This document shows, one piece after another, positions 1-11,237 of a DNA stretch of 64,000 bases. The stretch covers positions 66,310,639-66,374,638 of the forward strand of contig CM018680.1 of the NCBI GenBank assembly GCA_009363875.1, in the 5' to 3' direction. Each line of letters begins with the position of its first letter. Within the stretch, counting starts at the first letter, position 1. The notes beneath the pieces are model-generated. The model was given only the letters and a program-made list of their open reading frames with translations, did not search any database and had not been told where the DNA came from. Source of the stretch: Mikania micrantha (Eukaryota; Streptophyta; Magnoliopsida; Asterales; Asteraceae). Position numbers and translations under genes: made by a program.

Positions 1-74
1 TGTTTACTAAAAGTTAATTTTTAATAGGGTTATTTTTAATGGGAGAAAAAATGGAATGTACCCATTTGTAGGCA

Positions 75-1366
75 TTCGGAGAAGCGTATTGCCGGTAAAT
101 TTCCTGATTTCTTAAGAAGGGTACGAAATGAAATTAAAGAAACAACAAGAAAACAAGGTTTGCTAGTTGGGGATCGATGTATGCTTGTTCTTATTGATTT
201 TTTAAAACTCCATGGATAAGAACTGAGATTTGGAAAAAAATGATTGACATTTGGAATACACTTGAATGGAAAGCAAAATCTCAAAGGAACACAAATATTA
301 AAAGTAAATCAATTGGGGGCAAATATACACTTAGATCTCAAAGTTATATGACTGCAAAAAGAAAAGCGGTAAAAATGTTAATCATCCTTTATATATATAT
401 ATACTTATACATACCATATCAACATTATCATTTTTTTTATAAATATTAAATTCTATCTTTATTAGGCAAAGATACTCGGACGAACTTCAACCTCATGAGA
501 TGTGGAAGCAGTCACATTGCAGGAAAGGAAACAGGCCATTGGACAAAGATCTAAGTTCTAATAGTTCACGTGTTTCAGATATTGATTCCGAAAAGAACAT
601 CGAAGAATAGAATCTTGTATGGGTTGACGAGAGAGTAAAGGAGACTTGAGTAAGTTGACTTTGTTAATAAATCCATACAACATGCTATAATAGGTTATTC
701 AAGAAACATATTAAGAAAGCAATGAAATTTAAATAATGTAATTATGTGTTTATTTTAATAAGTTAAACATGATGGATATCTTGTGGAGAATTATGGGGAT
801 GAACGTAGCAACCGTCCCAAATTTGATGAATTTATGTGGTCACGAGCTGCTGATGGCAAGAATAAAGGACAAGTGTATGGATTAAGTTGTTTTAATGACT
901 CGAACGCACATGATAGAGAAAACCCTAAGGTATGTTAATTTTAACAATAAGTTAGAATTTAATTTCATATGAAACAATGATTGGGTGCTATTATTTAGTT
1001 AGTTTTGTAACTTAAGTAGTCAAATTAGATCTGAACCAATGTTATTACCAACATCACCATCACAAAATGAACTTGACCCATTAAGAATTTTATTTGTAAG
1101 TTAAATTGAACTTGATCCATAATGAATTTTATTTGTAAGTTAAACCGAACTTGATCCATTATAAATTTTTATTGGTTTTGTAAAAAGAAAAATTAAATGA
1201 GATTATCAAGGAAATTCTGAAAGAAAAAAAAGAAGAAAAATAAAAATAAAATGGAATTATTGCGGTGTTGGGGGCTGAAAAGGGAAAAACATGAGGCAGA
1301 GAAAGAAGATATGAGCAATCAGATGTCAAAAATTGAAGATATGTTGAAAAATTTGGTCAAGAAATA
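75..1366 (+). pseudogene. Relic of a CACTA (En/Spm) type plant transposase-related ORF
   Basis: Broken exons on the plus strand resemble the plant Ptta/En/Spm transposase domain (Transposase_24 type). At 240-370 the frame reads W-KAKSQRNTNIKS followed by GGK-SQSY, the usual K-N-R...GG..S-F/Y pattern. At about 473-610 comes LQPHEMWKQSHCRKG, matching the family's P-x-E-x-W/F-x-x-THxxKG signature. At about 765-930 comes ENYGDERSNRPKFDEFM with WSRAADGKNKGQVYGL, matching the G-RG-VYGLG block. At about 1290-1366 a short frame reads NQMSKIEDMLKNLVKK, like the C-terminal coiled coil. GT after AAAGCG (about 371), AG before 469 and GT after CCTAAG (about 930) look like old splice sites. Stops and shifts make it non-coding. 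The part at 75-222 is open but not recognised. Family assignment is by motif memory only. Confidence 0.6.
1069..1175. repeat. Three tandem copies of a 39-bp unit
   Basis: The phrase GAACTTGAYCCATWATGAATTT followed by TATTTGTAAGTTAA recurs at 1069, 1108 and 1147, giving a 39-bp period with a few mismatches. It lies inside the decayed CACTA sequence and has no coding potential. Confidence 0.75.
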
Positions 1367-1529
1367 GACTATAAAACACTTTTAGTTTGATTGTTTAGAC
1401 TTTTATTATGTTTGAATTGTTTTTATTATGTTTGATATGTAATTTGCTTCTATAACTTAAGATTTTAAGTTTAGATTTTTGTTATGTTTGGTTATTTTGA
1501 ATTTTAAGTAAATCTATGTTCTATAATAT

Positions 1530-1964
1530 GGGAATGAAACGATCACAGGTGGTTTTAGCAGGTTTTATCAATGAAAAAAAATGTATATAGGTGGCAATTA
1601 TGTATGGTTTTGGTGCAAAAATGGTAGTAACTATGTTGGTGTAAAAAATTGTGCCAAAATGGTTGTAAAAAACTATCACAAAATGGTGACAAAATGGTAG
1701 GTATAACGATAATACGCTAGCTATACTAATATGGTGGGAAAATGATAGCAACCAATAAGATAGCAAAATGGTAGCAACAAGTGTGATCACAATATTATTG
1801 CAATATTTTTGACGTTGCATCTCGTCGCAACATTTGGTAACAAAAAATAATGTTGTGGCAAAACGGTAGAGATAGGTCATTTGTCACCAAGGTTTTTCTG
1901 ACCAACTTTATGGTAGCAAATTAAAATAACAATTGCCACCATTTTGCTACCGAAATTCTAGTAG
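1530..1964 (+). mobile_element. Subterminal repeat region and degenerate 3' end of the CACTA element
   Basis: A short motif, roughly AAAATGGTAGCAA or its variants (ATGGTAGTAA, ATGGTTGTAA, ATGGTGACAAA), appears about ten times between 1617 and 1935 in both orientations. This is the kind of subterminal repetition typical of CACTA elements. It stops at GAAATTCTAGTAG (1951-1963), which resembles the usual CACTA right end ATTCTTGTAGTG with substitutions. I therefore place the 3' end of the element near 1964; its 5' end lies left of the window. No target duplication can be tested. A shadow ORF on the minus strand here is not coding. Confidence 0.5.
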
Positions 1965-1984
1965 CAAATACCGTGTTCTATAAT

Positions 1985-2156
1985 GGTCTTCGTGATGGTG
2001 GCCTAGTGGTAAGGGGTGAGAATTTGTAATATAGGTTTAGGTACTGAAACCACCCAATTTTCCTGGGTCACGCGATTTAACTTACTAATGTTAGCCGTGA
2101 CACTGGTAACTGAGAGAATAATGGTGGCGTTCACCATTTCTTTTTTATAACAGCGT
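1985..2156 (+). mobile_element. Possible tRNA-derived SINE
   Basis: TGGCCTAGTGG at about 1999-2009 matches the pol III A-box consensus TRGCNNAGYGG perfectly. About 35 bp downstream is GGTACTGAAACC, a weak match to a B-box (GGTTCGANNCC). The unit ends in a pyrimidine run (TTTCTTTTTT, about 2140-2149), as some plant SINEs do. I found no target duplication and the B-box is poor, so this is tentative. It sits just left of the MULE terminus. Confidence 0.3.
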
Positions 2157-2260
2157 ACTTGCATTTGAAATTTCCAGGAGTTGTCTATTTATTTATGGGT
2201 TGTGTTAATCTTACACCCAAATCTTTATTTTCACACCCTTTAGACGTGTCGTATAGTACC

Positions 2261-2637
2261 CTACGCCACGTACAGGTATCTATACGTGGCATAGAGGTCC
2301 CTACGTTACGTACAACAACATTCTAGGTTGACATCTGGTCAATGATTGAGTGTTGTACGCCACGTAGAATAGTATACGCCACGTATAAAACATCATACCA
2401 AAAGTACTGACACCTCTGCACAATAATGGGATGTTGTACACCACGTACAGGACTCTACGTGGCATATAAAACACAATAATAGGAGAGGAGCAGTCTGGTA
2501 CCAGACATGATGTGAAAGCTATACGCGACGTACAGGTCTGTACGTGGCGTATAGTGGACAATAATTGATTTTTCACTCTTGTGAATGTACTGAAAAGGTC
2601 CTTATACGCCACGTACAGTACTATACGACACGTATAA
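2261..2637. repeat. Array of five hairpin units, about 82-bp period (left subterminal, MULE copy 1)
   Basis: Inverted-repeat units near 2261-2294, 2355-2388, 2437-2467, 2519-2554 and 2602-2637 each have arms of the type TATACGCCACGTACAG and CTGTACGTGGCGTATA around a few loop bases. Spacing between unit starts is about 94, 82, 82 and 83 bp. Arms vary slightly from unit to unit. They lie between the element tip and the transposase start, where regulatory or transposase-binding sequences of MULEs normally sit. An ORF can be read through the array on the minus strand, but it is only a product of the repeats. Confidence 0.85.
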
Positions 2638-2790
2638 AATTTTGAAATCCAATCCTCGTACAAACAACGAAATGACGTAAGATTCCATATATTATATATA
2701 TAACGAACGAATGTTTACAATTCGTCATTCGCGTTTTTCTTCCTACGAATCCCTATTTGAATTTTTTCAATTGTTTATTGTATTAACATA

Positions 2791-4182
2791 ATGTCATTTT
2801 AGGACGTTAATTTCTTCTTTGGAGACGACAAGATAGAACATGATTCTGTCGGTCGATCTTATTATGCTGACAGTAGACCTCAGGAGCTACCTGATTTAAA
2901 CGAGGAACCCAACTTTCAGTCATACAACGCGAATAGGATTCCTGATTTAAATGAGGATCCTTGCGTTGAATCTTTTTACAGTTACAAAAATCAGCAAGAA
3001 TTTGGATGGGAAAGTCAACCTTCTTACAAGCATGAAGAAAATGATGTATATTCAGAACCACAAGATAGCGGGCATAATTATTTTGATGGGGGCCATCAAA
3101 ATAAAGTGTTTTGGGATACTGATCAAGAATTTATGTCTCATGATAAGCTGGTTGCCTGGGTGAAAAGCAGAGCGGTTGACAAAGGTTATATTGTAGTCAC
3201 CGCTCGATCTAAAAAGAAAGGAGATGTTGTAAAGAAGGTATGGCTTGTTTGTGATCGTGGTGGCGAACACAAGACCGTTGCGACGCGTAGATGCTCCGGC
3301 AGCAAGAAAATTGGCTGTCCGTTTAAACTGGTCGGCGTTTACAACGAAAAGCGTCTTGTTTGGCAGTTAGAAGTCCGAAATGACGAGCATAACCATGAGG
3401 CTGCTTAACATCTAGAAGGGCATCCATTTGTAAGAAGGTTGTCTCAAGACGAACAAAAGATGGTGGGAAAGCTGACATAACAACATATCGACCCGCACAA
3501 TATTCTGTCAACTACCAAGAAGCAAAACCTGATAATGTTTCTGTAATCAGGGACACATACAACGCCCAACAGAAAATAAAAAATGAAAAGAAAGTAAGTA
3601 CCACTCCAATGCAGGTTCTGGAAAACCTACTGCATTCTAAGGGCTATATGTATTATACCAGAGAAGATCCTGCAACAAATGTCGTTGAGGAAGTGTTCTT
3701 TTGTCATCCGAAGTCGTACACATACTGGCGAGCGTTCCCACATGTGCTGATGATTTACGCCACATACAAAACGAACATGTACATAATTCCGTTTGTACAG
3801 ATTGTTGGTGTGACTTCAACACACCATACGTTTTGTATTTCACATGCGTTTATAACAAAAGAACGTGAAGATAATTACTTATGGGTAATACAAAAGCTGA
3901 AAGAAATGTTAGACAAGTGTGTGGAGCCCCGTGTAATAATAACAGACCTAGATCTTGCACTGATGAATGCGTTTAAGCTGGTATTTCCTGACGCAAGTAT
4001 GTACTTATGCAGGTGGCACATAAGCGAAAACATTTCTAAACACTGCAAGGCATGTTTTTCTAACAGTGATTGGAACAGATTCCTTCATATGTGGACGACA
4101 TTGTGTGAGTCTTCATCTGAGGACATTTATTAATACAATTATAACAAGTTATACGAACAGCTAACTAAAGACAAACGACAGC
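2791..4182 (+). pseudogene. MULE copy 1 transposase, 5' part: DLNxxP motifs, FAR1 domain, MULE transposase domain
   Basis: Homologous to the gene at 59822-62924. The ATG at 2791 is followed by a TAG at 2800; the frame then continues with two DLNxxP motifs (DLNEEP 2893-2910, DLNEDP 2944-2961). Next is a FAR1/WRKY-GCM1-like zinc domain (3139-3402) with W-L-V-C-D-x-G-G-E-H, IGCPFKL and a final HNH. The transposase domain (3609-4130) has the blocks EVFFCH, FPHVLM, HTFCISHAF and ITDLDLALMNA. It is dead: a stop at 3406, another near 3478, a frame change near 3530, and a Tyr codon (TAC, 3756-3758) where copy 2 has the first catalytic Asp. The exon ends at 4182 with a GTAAGT donor, phase 1, as in copy 2. 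Confidence 0.85.
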
Positions 4183-5472
4183 GTAAGTTTTGTAATCTTT
4201 TAGAATTTCGAGATTTTTTTTTATTTTAATTGTGTTAGAATTCACACAAACGAAACTACAAGAGATTAGATAAACATAAACATACATAGTAAATGCAATA
4301 TATATACAATATAACATCTTATTGTAATTTAAGTTAAAAGAATCAATTTTTGATTTCGTTATAACATATTTCAAAAAAAAAAAAAGATTGAATTTAACAA
4401 AAGAATATATCTGAAATGTTTAAATCCAAAAGCCTCGAAACTTTCGTGAAAGTTTCTTTAGATAAAATAAAATAAAATATAAATAATAAAGTTGTATATA
4501 TATATATATAACAATAAGCTTTATAAAAACTTTTATATAGTCATTGACATAAAATAATGATTTATAAACTGAAAGGGTTGAAATTGTAAATTGCAGAAAA
4601 CATATTATGTGAGTAGGAAAACTTTTAAACAAATGTATAAAAGAACATGAAACACATGGGCTACTTCTGCCAAAAGCCCTAAGTTCCTTTCTCTCCCACC
4701 CGGTTTACTCACCCAGCACCGACCCAGATCCATTCCCGTGACTGAATCTCCACCTAGCTTAAGACACACGTGTTAGCCTGATTCTATGCAGTTGTGGACA
4801 GCTACGCATCAATCAAACCTTTCCAAACTAACAATTGATCGTAATAACATCGAATCAATCAACTAAACATACCAAAAATAAGGAATTGGCCCGAAATTGG
4901 AATTCCCATCTAGCATCTATAAAATCCAAATAAAACTAACATTCCTGGTTCTTTAGATGACCACGTAACTCTCTGTGCAAACTAAATGCACTCACGAACA
5001 TTATTTGATCTCGAATTTGAGGTCACAAGACTCGACGAATTCAACCACGATGGATCTATCAAAACTCATCAACTCACAAAGCATGGTAAGTAAATTTTAC
5101 ATCATGTTGATTGTTTTACAATGACAAATCAAAGCCCTATGATTTGGCTTCAAATCGGTTACTTAATCGGTCAACAACTGAGTTTAGGGACTCATCACAA
5201 TTAGAAGATATATATTTTTGGTTTGAATCTTGTTCAAGCAGATGGCTTAAAACAACAGGTTATAGGGTGATCCCTAGTCACCCGGCTTTCCGAGTTCTAA
5301 ACAGGGCGGCTTCCGGTTTTGTTTTGGTCTTCTTATTAACTCCTCCATTTTTTTTATTTCTTTCTTAAATTTTAAGGCATATTTAGTAGAAAATTCTTAA
5401 AAAAATAATAATAATAACAATTGATAATAATAAGATATTAATTCTATCTTCTGGCATAACATATATATATAT

Positions 5473-6231
5473 TGTTTCGGGTAAAAATTAACAAGTATAA
5501 TTTTTAGCAAAACCGAATTAATTTAGTGGGGAATTGTGTTTGTTAATCAAGAAAACAGTTTCTAAGCAAAATACAATAAAAATATCCCTAAGGATCCCTA
5601 GGGATATTTCAGAATATAAAATGAAATAAACAGCTTGCACACGAGATTTCTACGAGGAAAAACCCTTAATCCCTTAGGATTGCCGGCATAAAAACCTCGG
5701 GAGGTGACAATCGTCACTCTGCCTTGTTCTTATTAATACAAAATATAAGATTACAATACAAGAGCGCAATCAGTCGATCACTAAGTGTTGAGAGCTTCGA
5801 ATATTGCCAATATGATCAAAAAGTAAGCAGTAAATAACTAAGTGAGTTGTGTGTTTTTTCCTAAATCGATGTAGCCTCAATTTATAGTAAAAAATGATAC
5901 AAAGATAGTCAAAGGTTGTTCCTTATTCTTCGGTCCTGTCTCCAATCATGCATCGAACAACTATTAGTAGACGTTATCATGCAGTCCACGTTCTTCTTCA
6001 TATTCCGGGTAAATAGGCATAGTTGTTGCATATAATCTGTTGACTCATTTCAAACATTAGTAACACGTGTTGAATAATAGAATAACAATAATCAATTATA
6101 AACTATCATTATTTATTATTTAAGTCATCAGATCACATAAATTTATATACGCAAATATTCCTAATTATCCCGAAATATTCCGTATCCCGAATTATTCTGA
6201 ATTATAAGGATAAATTTTTACAGGTATAACA
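5473..6231 (-). repeat. 3' LTR of E2 (759 bp)
   Basis: Plus-strand ends TGTTTCGGGT and GGTATAACA. Homologous to 31149-31864 throughout, but longer because the other copy has lost a segment next to its CACCTC-type block. Read on the minus strand it ends TTAATTTTTACCCGAAACA, almost the same as the E1 LTR end, so E1 and E2 belong to related families. Confidence 0.9.
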
Positions 6232-6248
6232 ATTGCCCCCAAATTCTT
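6232..6248 (-). other. Polypurine tract of E2
   Basis: On the minus strand AAGAATTTGGGGGCAAT directly precedes the 3' LTR start TGTTATACC. The G-run next to the LTR is the expected plus-strand primer. E1 has the same feature (ATTGGGGGCAAT) at 22573-22586. Confidence 0.75.
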
Positions 6249-6499
6249 ATTACCGTTTCAATTGGTGGTAAGAATTTGAAAATAACCGTTTGTTTTGGCT
6301 CTTGATTCAAAATTTGAATTTTAAACATGATGTGACTGTTGTCAGGCAGTTATGAATATGGCGGTTTCCCACATATTCCAGCCGTTTGCGTAGGATTTAA
6401 TGATCACATCTCTTCCATTTGATGCCATCATCTTCGACTGGATCTTGCTGTAAGTTTCTTTCATCATCTTCTTTAATTTTTAATTTCTCTTTTCTGAAA

Positions 6500-8076
6500 A
6501 TGTCCGGATCATCTTCTTCTTCTAATTTCGACTCAAATGATTTTACCGATCAAAATATTCTAACCCTAAATCGTCAAAATAGAAATATTTTTAACGATGA
6601 TAGAGTTGAATTATTGCCACTCTCAAAAACCTTTCCTGATGAAACTGTTTTTCATCATTTTTCTGAAAATCTCAAAGCTGACCATGTTTCTCCTACTTGG
6701 ATATGTTTTCCGGAATATCCATTTACTCTGGATTTGAAGTTTCCTTTCCCTGATCTTATCTTCGACTTTTTCTTAACCACCAAGCTTTGTTTTCCACAAC
6801 TTATGCCTATGGGATGACGCCTTCTTTACTCCCTTGACCAACTAAACCATCACTTTGGTTTAGAGATTGGTATCCCTGAAATATCCCTGATGTACCAACT
6901 CAGAACCCACGGGTCATCCCGGTTTGTTCTTCAGAGACGGAGCGGGGCTCCTGTCTTAGTTCCAGGGATCACTTTTAATGAAGACGAATGGAGAAATAGG
7001 TTCTTTTTCATGAAAAGAAGTTCTATTCCTCATGGGGAACTTCTTCCTTTTAAATGGGTGGAAAAGGGTAGGATTCTTAGGATTTTCCTTGTTAATTGAT
7101 ACTTGTTATTGTTTGATTTTTCTTATTATATTTTTATTTTTCGCAGCTCCCAAGTTTGAATCACCTGTAGCAGAAGAAGAAGATAGTAGGAACAAGATTC
7201 GTTCCTTGTTGAAAATTGACGAACAATATAGAAAGTTTGGTGCTAATCTCGAAACAGTTACTCCAATGGCCTCAGGTATATTTATTGAAATACTCTAGTA
7301 TTCTGAAATATTCTGTAATGTTCTTATTTATTTCTAATTATTCTGAATTATTTTGCAGAATCAACATTCAACCTTGAAGACCTTGACACCTTTTTTGCCG
7401 TGAAAAAGGAGAAAACCAGTCCTGTTGCCCCCAAATCGCGTGCCATGACTACTCGCTCTTCAAAGACAACCAAGAAACGCAAAGGGGTAGATACCGCGGA
7501 CCTTGAGGAGCCATCTGACCTGTCCATTCCTGATCTTCTGAAAAAGGTATGCTAATTATTCTATCTATTAGCATAATATCCCTACATATTCTGAATGATC
7601 CCTATTTTGTAGGTCTCTTCTAAGTACGCCTCTGAGAAAGAACAAACTGATAAGCAGATAGAAGACATTGAAGATCAGAAGAAGATCTTTACTGCCAAAG
7701 TCGGTCACTATGAGAAGGAGCTTGCCAAGGTCAAAAAGCAAATGAAGGAAATGGAAGCCTCTCATAAGCTTCAATTCAAGGAACACCTTGAAGGAGCCAA
7801 GAAATCTGCCGCCATTGCTGTAGTGAGGGCCAAAATCCAATTGGTGAATCAGGCCAAGGCTGAAGGTGTAGAGTCGCTGGCCAAGAATATGAAGGAATGG
7901 GACAAGATATTGGCGAACCTGGCAGGCACAAGGCGGAGGCTTCTATGGAGGTGAACAAGGCTGGCGAGGTGGGTGAGACCAGTAAGGCAGGTGATGTGGA
8001 GGTGACAGGTGTTGAGGCTGGTGCAGTTGAGCAGGAGGTGATGATGGGCGATGATGACAATGATGCGAAGGTCTGA
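6500..8076 (+). pseudogene. Antisense gene of E2: spliced gene of the putative gypsy-type transposon protein family, broken
   Basis: Lies between pol and the 3' LTR of E2 but on the opposite strand. Exons 6500-7067, 7147-7275, 7359-7546 and 7613-8076 are bounded by GT and AG, and all three introns recur at the same places in the E1 copy. Exon 1 encodes a Ser-rich start (MSGSSSS), then FPDETVFHHF, WICFPEYPF, LKFPFPDLIFDF and a segment containing EDEWRNRFFF. This resembles the plant domain called putative gypsy type transposon (PF04195); that match is from memory. Exon 4 is a Lys/Glu-rich coiled coil ending in a Val/Gly/Glu-rich tail. TGA at 6815 replaces a Trp codon kept in E1, and a frameshift lies near 7915. 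Earlier in-frame Met codons exist, but homology starts at 6500. Confidence 0.65.
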
Positions 8077-8194
8077 GCCCATCTTTTTTATATTTATGGT
8101 TCTTGTTTTCTGATGATGTAACTCTCTCAAACAATAGTATTTTTAGGAAAGTCCCTTGGTTTTGGGGTAGACAATATAAGAATCAAGGTGGAGG

Positions 8195-8880
8195 TGTTAG
8201 GCGCAAAATATTCCCACTCGGGATATTTCAGGATCTGGGATATTTCGGGATCAGGGATATTTTGAGGATATTTATTATTACTAACGATTATTCCTATTTC
8301 TTAAACATCTATTGCGAGATTTCAGGAATTGACAGGTTGTCATATGGCTGGCCCTAATATCACAGAAAAGTGCAACAACTACTTCAATTTAAACGTGGAA
8401 TCCAAGAGAGATCTATGCGGGTGATTGGAAAGAGTCATCCACGATTGGAAAGTGCCGGAATATTCGGAACTACCTTATGAATGTTGTCAAACGTCCTTTT
8501 TTAGATTCTTTGTATATATACTGAGGTGATTGATCGATATAGGACACTGGTCATTCATAGAACTCACGCGACACTCACTAAAAGCTTGTTTGGCTGCTTA
8601 AAATCGATTAACTCACGCTCTTTGTTTGTATTAAAATTTTGAATTGTTAATAAACTAGGCAGAGTGACATTTGTCACCTCCCGAGGTTTTTATGCCGGCA
8701 ATCCTAAGGGATTTAGGGCTTTTCCTCGTATAAATCTCGTGTGTATTGCTATTTTTCTGTTTGATATATTCAAATATCCCTATGGATATTCGGGGATATC
8801 CAGAGCATATACTCGATATATTCAATATATTTGCTTGTTAAACACAATACCCCACTTTTCTAATTCGGTTTTGCTAAACA
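8195..8880 (+). repeat. 5' LTR of E1 (686 bp)
   Basis: Starts TGTTAGGCGC and ends GCTAAACA just before the PBS. Compared with the 3' LTR it lacks about 28 bp near its 3' end, between GCTAAA and ACA. A TATA-like TGTATATATACTGAGG lies at about 8511-8526 and may be the promoter. Confidence 0.9.
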
Positions 8881-8883
8881 ATT

Positions 8884-8900
8884 TGGCGCCCACCGTGGGG
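8884..8900 (+). other. Primer binding site of E1
   Basis: TGGCGCCCACCGTGGGG begins 3 bp after the LTR. TGGCGCC...GGGG primer sites are usual for Tat and Athila elements. E2 has TGGCGCCTACCGTGGGG on the minus strand at 31129-31145. Confidence 0.8.
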
Positions 8901-8965
8901 CAAACTTGTGTTTTCTATTATTAAAACCTTGTTTAAAGGCGTTTTCATAAGAAATATATCGAAAA

Positions 8966-11237
8966 ATGGCTTCACAACCGAGATCAACTTCTTCTACTAT
9001 TTCTGCTACTACCAATACACCTCCACAGATTCCTGTTTTCACCAAGAAAACTGACAATTCTGGAAAGAAGAAAACATTTGTTGCTGATAGTACTCCATCA
9101 AGAAAGATAACCACTTCCACTCCCATACTTGTTTCTAACAACGATATTTTGAGTCTGTTTCAACAGGTACAACAACAAATGGTAGATCAACAACGAATAA
9201 ATCAAAGACTTCTTAGGGAAATGGAAAACTTGAAAGCTGAAAAGAACAAACAACTGGAAGCCACCACTCCAATAGTCCCAAGGGTCCTCGACTTTGGAAC
9301 ATCAGGGATGACCGGAAACCATTCTGGGGACTTTATCCCTATGCAAACCAGTATCGGAACTTCATTAGGATCCCAAGATTTAGGGACATCCCGGGATAAT
9401 CTACTTATCCCTAGAACATCGCTCCCTACGCCATTTACCGGTAACACTTACAATTATTCTCCATCTGACACTACTAACCTCGATTCTTCACAGGAAACAG
9501 GAATGTCTCCTCAAGTGGCCAAGGAAATCCAGAAACTTCGGGATATGATCTCAAGTGTACCAGGAATAGTCAAGCCTATCCCGGAAGTACCAGCAATCAC
9601 TCAGGATATCCAGATTAGCTCCACCAATATGTGATGCTGAAATCCCGAAGAGATTCCAAACTCCCACCATGAAGTTGTATGATGGGACCACGGATCCTGA
9701 AGAGCATGTAGCCCAATATAGGGAAAGAATAGAGACAAATCCTATCCCTCCACATCTGAAAGAAGCTTTCTTATGCAAAGGATTCGGCTCGACTTTGACA
9801 GGAGCAGCCATAAAATGGCTACTCAATGTTCCTCCTTACTTAATTACTTCTTTTGCTCATTTTATTAACTTATTTAATAATCAATTTTCATGCAGCAGGA
9901 CATTTGAAAGACTAACTAGTGATCTCTACAGGATAACACAGGGATCAGATGAAACTCTAAGGAGCTATGTCAACAAGTTTGGCAGAGAATCCTTAGATAT
10001 CCCTAATCTTGATATCACTACTGCTGTTCAACCTTTCAAGATGGGGTTATAGAAAAACTCACCTTTTTATGATGATTTGGTTATGAATCCTTGTAGGAAC
10101 ATGGACGAGGTCCAGAATCGAGCATTGAGGTTCATAAGGTTGGAAGATGATAAAGAGATCCAGAAGAGGATTACTACAACTCCTCCCAATGACCAAGGCA
10201 AAAGGAAGTTCGATTCACCCACCAACAAGTCATTCAAATCCAAGCCATACTATAAGTCTGACAACCACAGAGTCAACTCTGTAGATGACGATGAGGATGA
10301 TGAAGATTATCCCAGGATATATGAATATTGTTTTTCTGTAGATATCCCTGAACTAATGTGTGCTATGCAGAATTTAGGTGAGAAGGCTAGATGGCCTCCT
10401 AAGGATAAGAAGTTTGCTACAAAAGATAAATCCAAATGGTGTGCATTCCATGAAGATTTTGGACATATAACCGAGGATTGCATCGCCTTGAGAAAATAAA
10501 TAAGCTACTTACTTAGCAAAGGCCATCTCAAGGAACTTCTCGATAAAAAGAAGGAAAGGAGGCAGGATCCTAACGGATTCCCAAAAAGAGCTGCATCCCC
10601 GCCAAAGGATGCTAAGGTAATAAACTTTATCTCTGGTGGATCTGACATATGTGGTACTTCTTATTCTGCAGCCAGAAGACATGCTAAAGAGGCTAAGATG
10701 GAGAATGGAAAAAGAACCACAAAGACTTCGACAATAACTAAGTATACTGTAATATCCTTCAAAGAACAAGATCGAGAAAACATCAAAGATCCTCATCACG
10801 ATGGGTTAGTAATTACTTTATATGTTGCTAACCACTATGTGCGCAGGATACTCATTGATGGAGGAAGTTCAGTGAACATTATCCAATTAGAGACACTCAA
10901 GAGAATGAATATTCCTGAATCCGAAATAACCACTAAGTCTCTGGTCTTGGTTGGATTCAGTGGAGAAGCCAAAGCTACCATCGGTGAAATTAAGTTACCT
11001 GTATATATTGAAGGGGTAAATTCTATGCAACGCTTTTGTATTATAGATTCTTTGTCTTGTTATAATATCATACTAGGAAGACCATGGATACACGATATGA
11101 AGGCAGTCCCTTCGACATATCATCAGTGCGTCAAACTACCTATACCATGGGGAGTTGTGAAGATTGATAGCGACCAACAAGAAGCTAAAGAGTGCTACTC
11201 ATCATTGATGAAGGCGACAACGAAATCAAGCTCGACA
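8966..11237 (+). pseudogene. E1 gag and protease region, broken
   Basis: Starts MASQPRS at 8966. A polar, Gln-rich N-terminal part (QQVQQQMVDQQ near 9155) is followed by the capsid-like retrotransposon gag domain (9660-10050: MKLYDGTTDPEEHVAQYRE, then FERLTSDLYRI and LRSYVNKFGRE). A zinc knuckle reads C-x-F-H-x4-GH-x4-C (about 10441-10480). The aspartic protease (about 10790-11130) has ILIDGGSSVNII and a distal IILGRPWIHD. Breaks: frame change near 9630, stops near 10050 (after MGL) and 10497, and a stop at 11238. The D-G-G-S protease active site is shared with E2 and is normal in this lineage, not a mutation. Confidence 0.85.

Noticed and set aside
2261..2637. CRISPR-like array (palindromic repeats with regular spacing)
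   Set aside because: Eukaryotic context, only 3-5 units per array, spacers are themselves similar between units, and no cas genes. The arrays belong to MULE ends.
2301..2663. ORF on the minus strand, 120 codons
   Set aside because: It simply reads through the hairpin array; the repeated Phe-Tyr-Val-Tyr pattern comes from the palindrome.
3106..4133. Host FAR1-RELATED SEQUENCE gene
   Set aside because: Stops, a catalytic-site change, terminal hairpin arrays and a second copy with terminal repeats identify it as a MULE, although FRS host genes arose from such elements.
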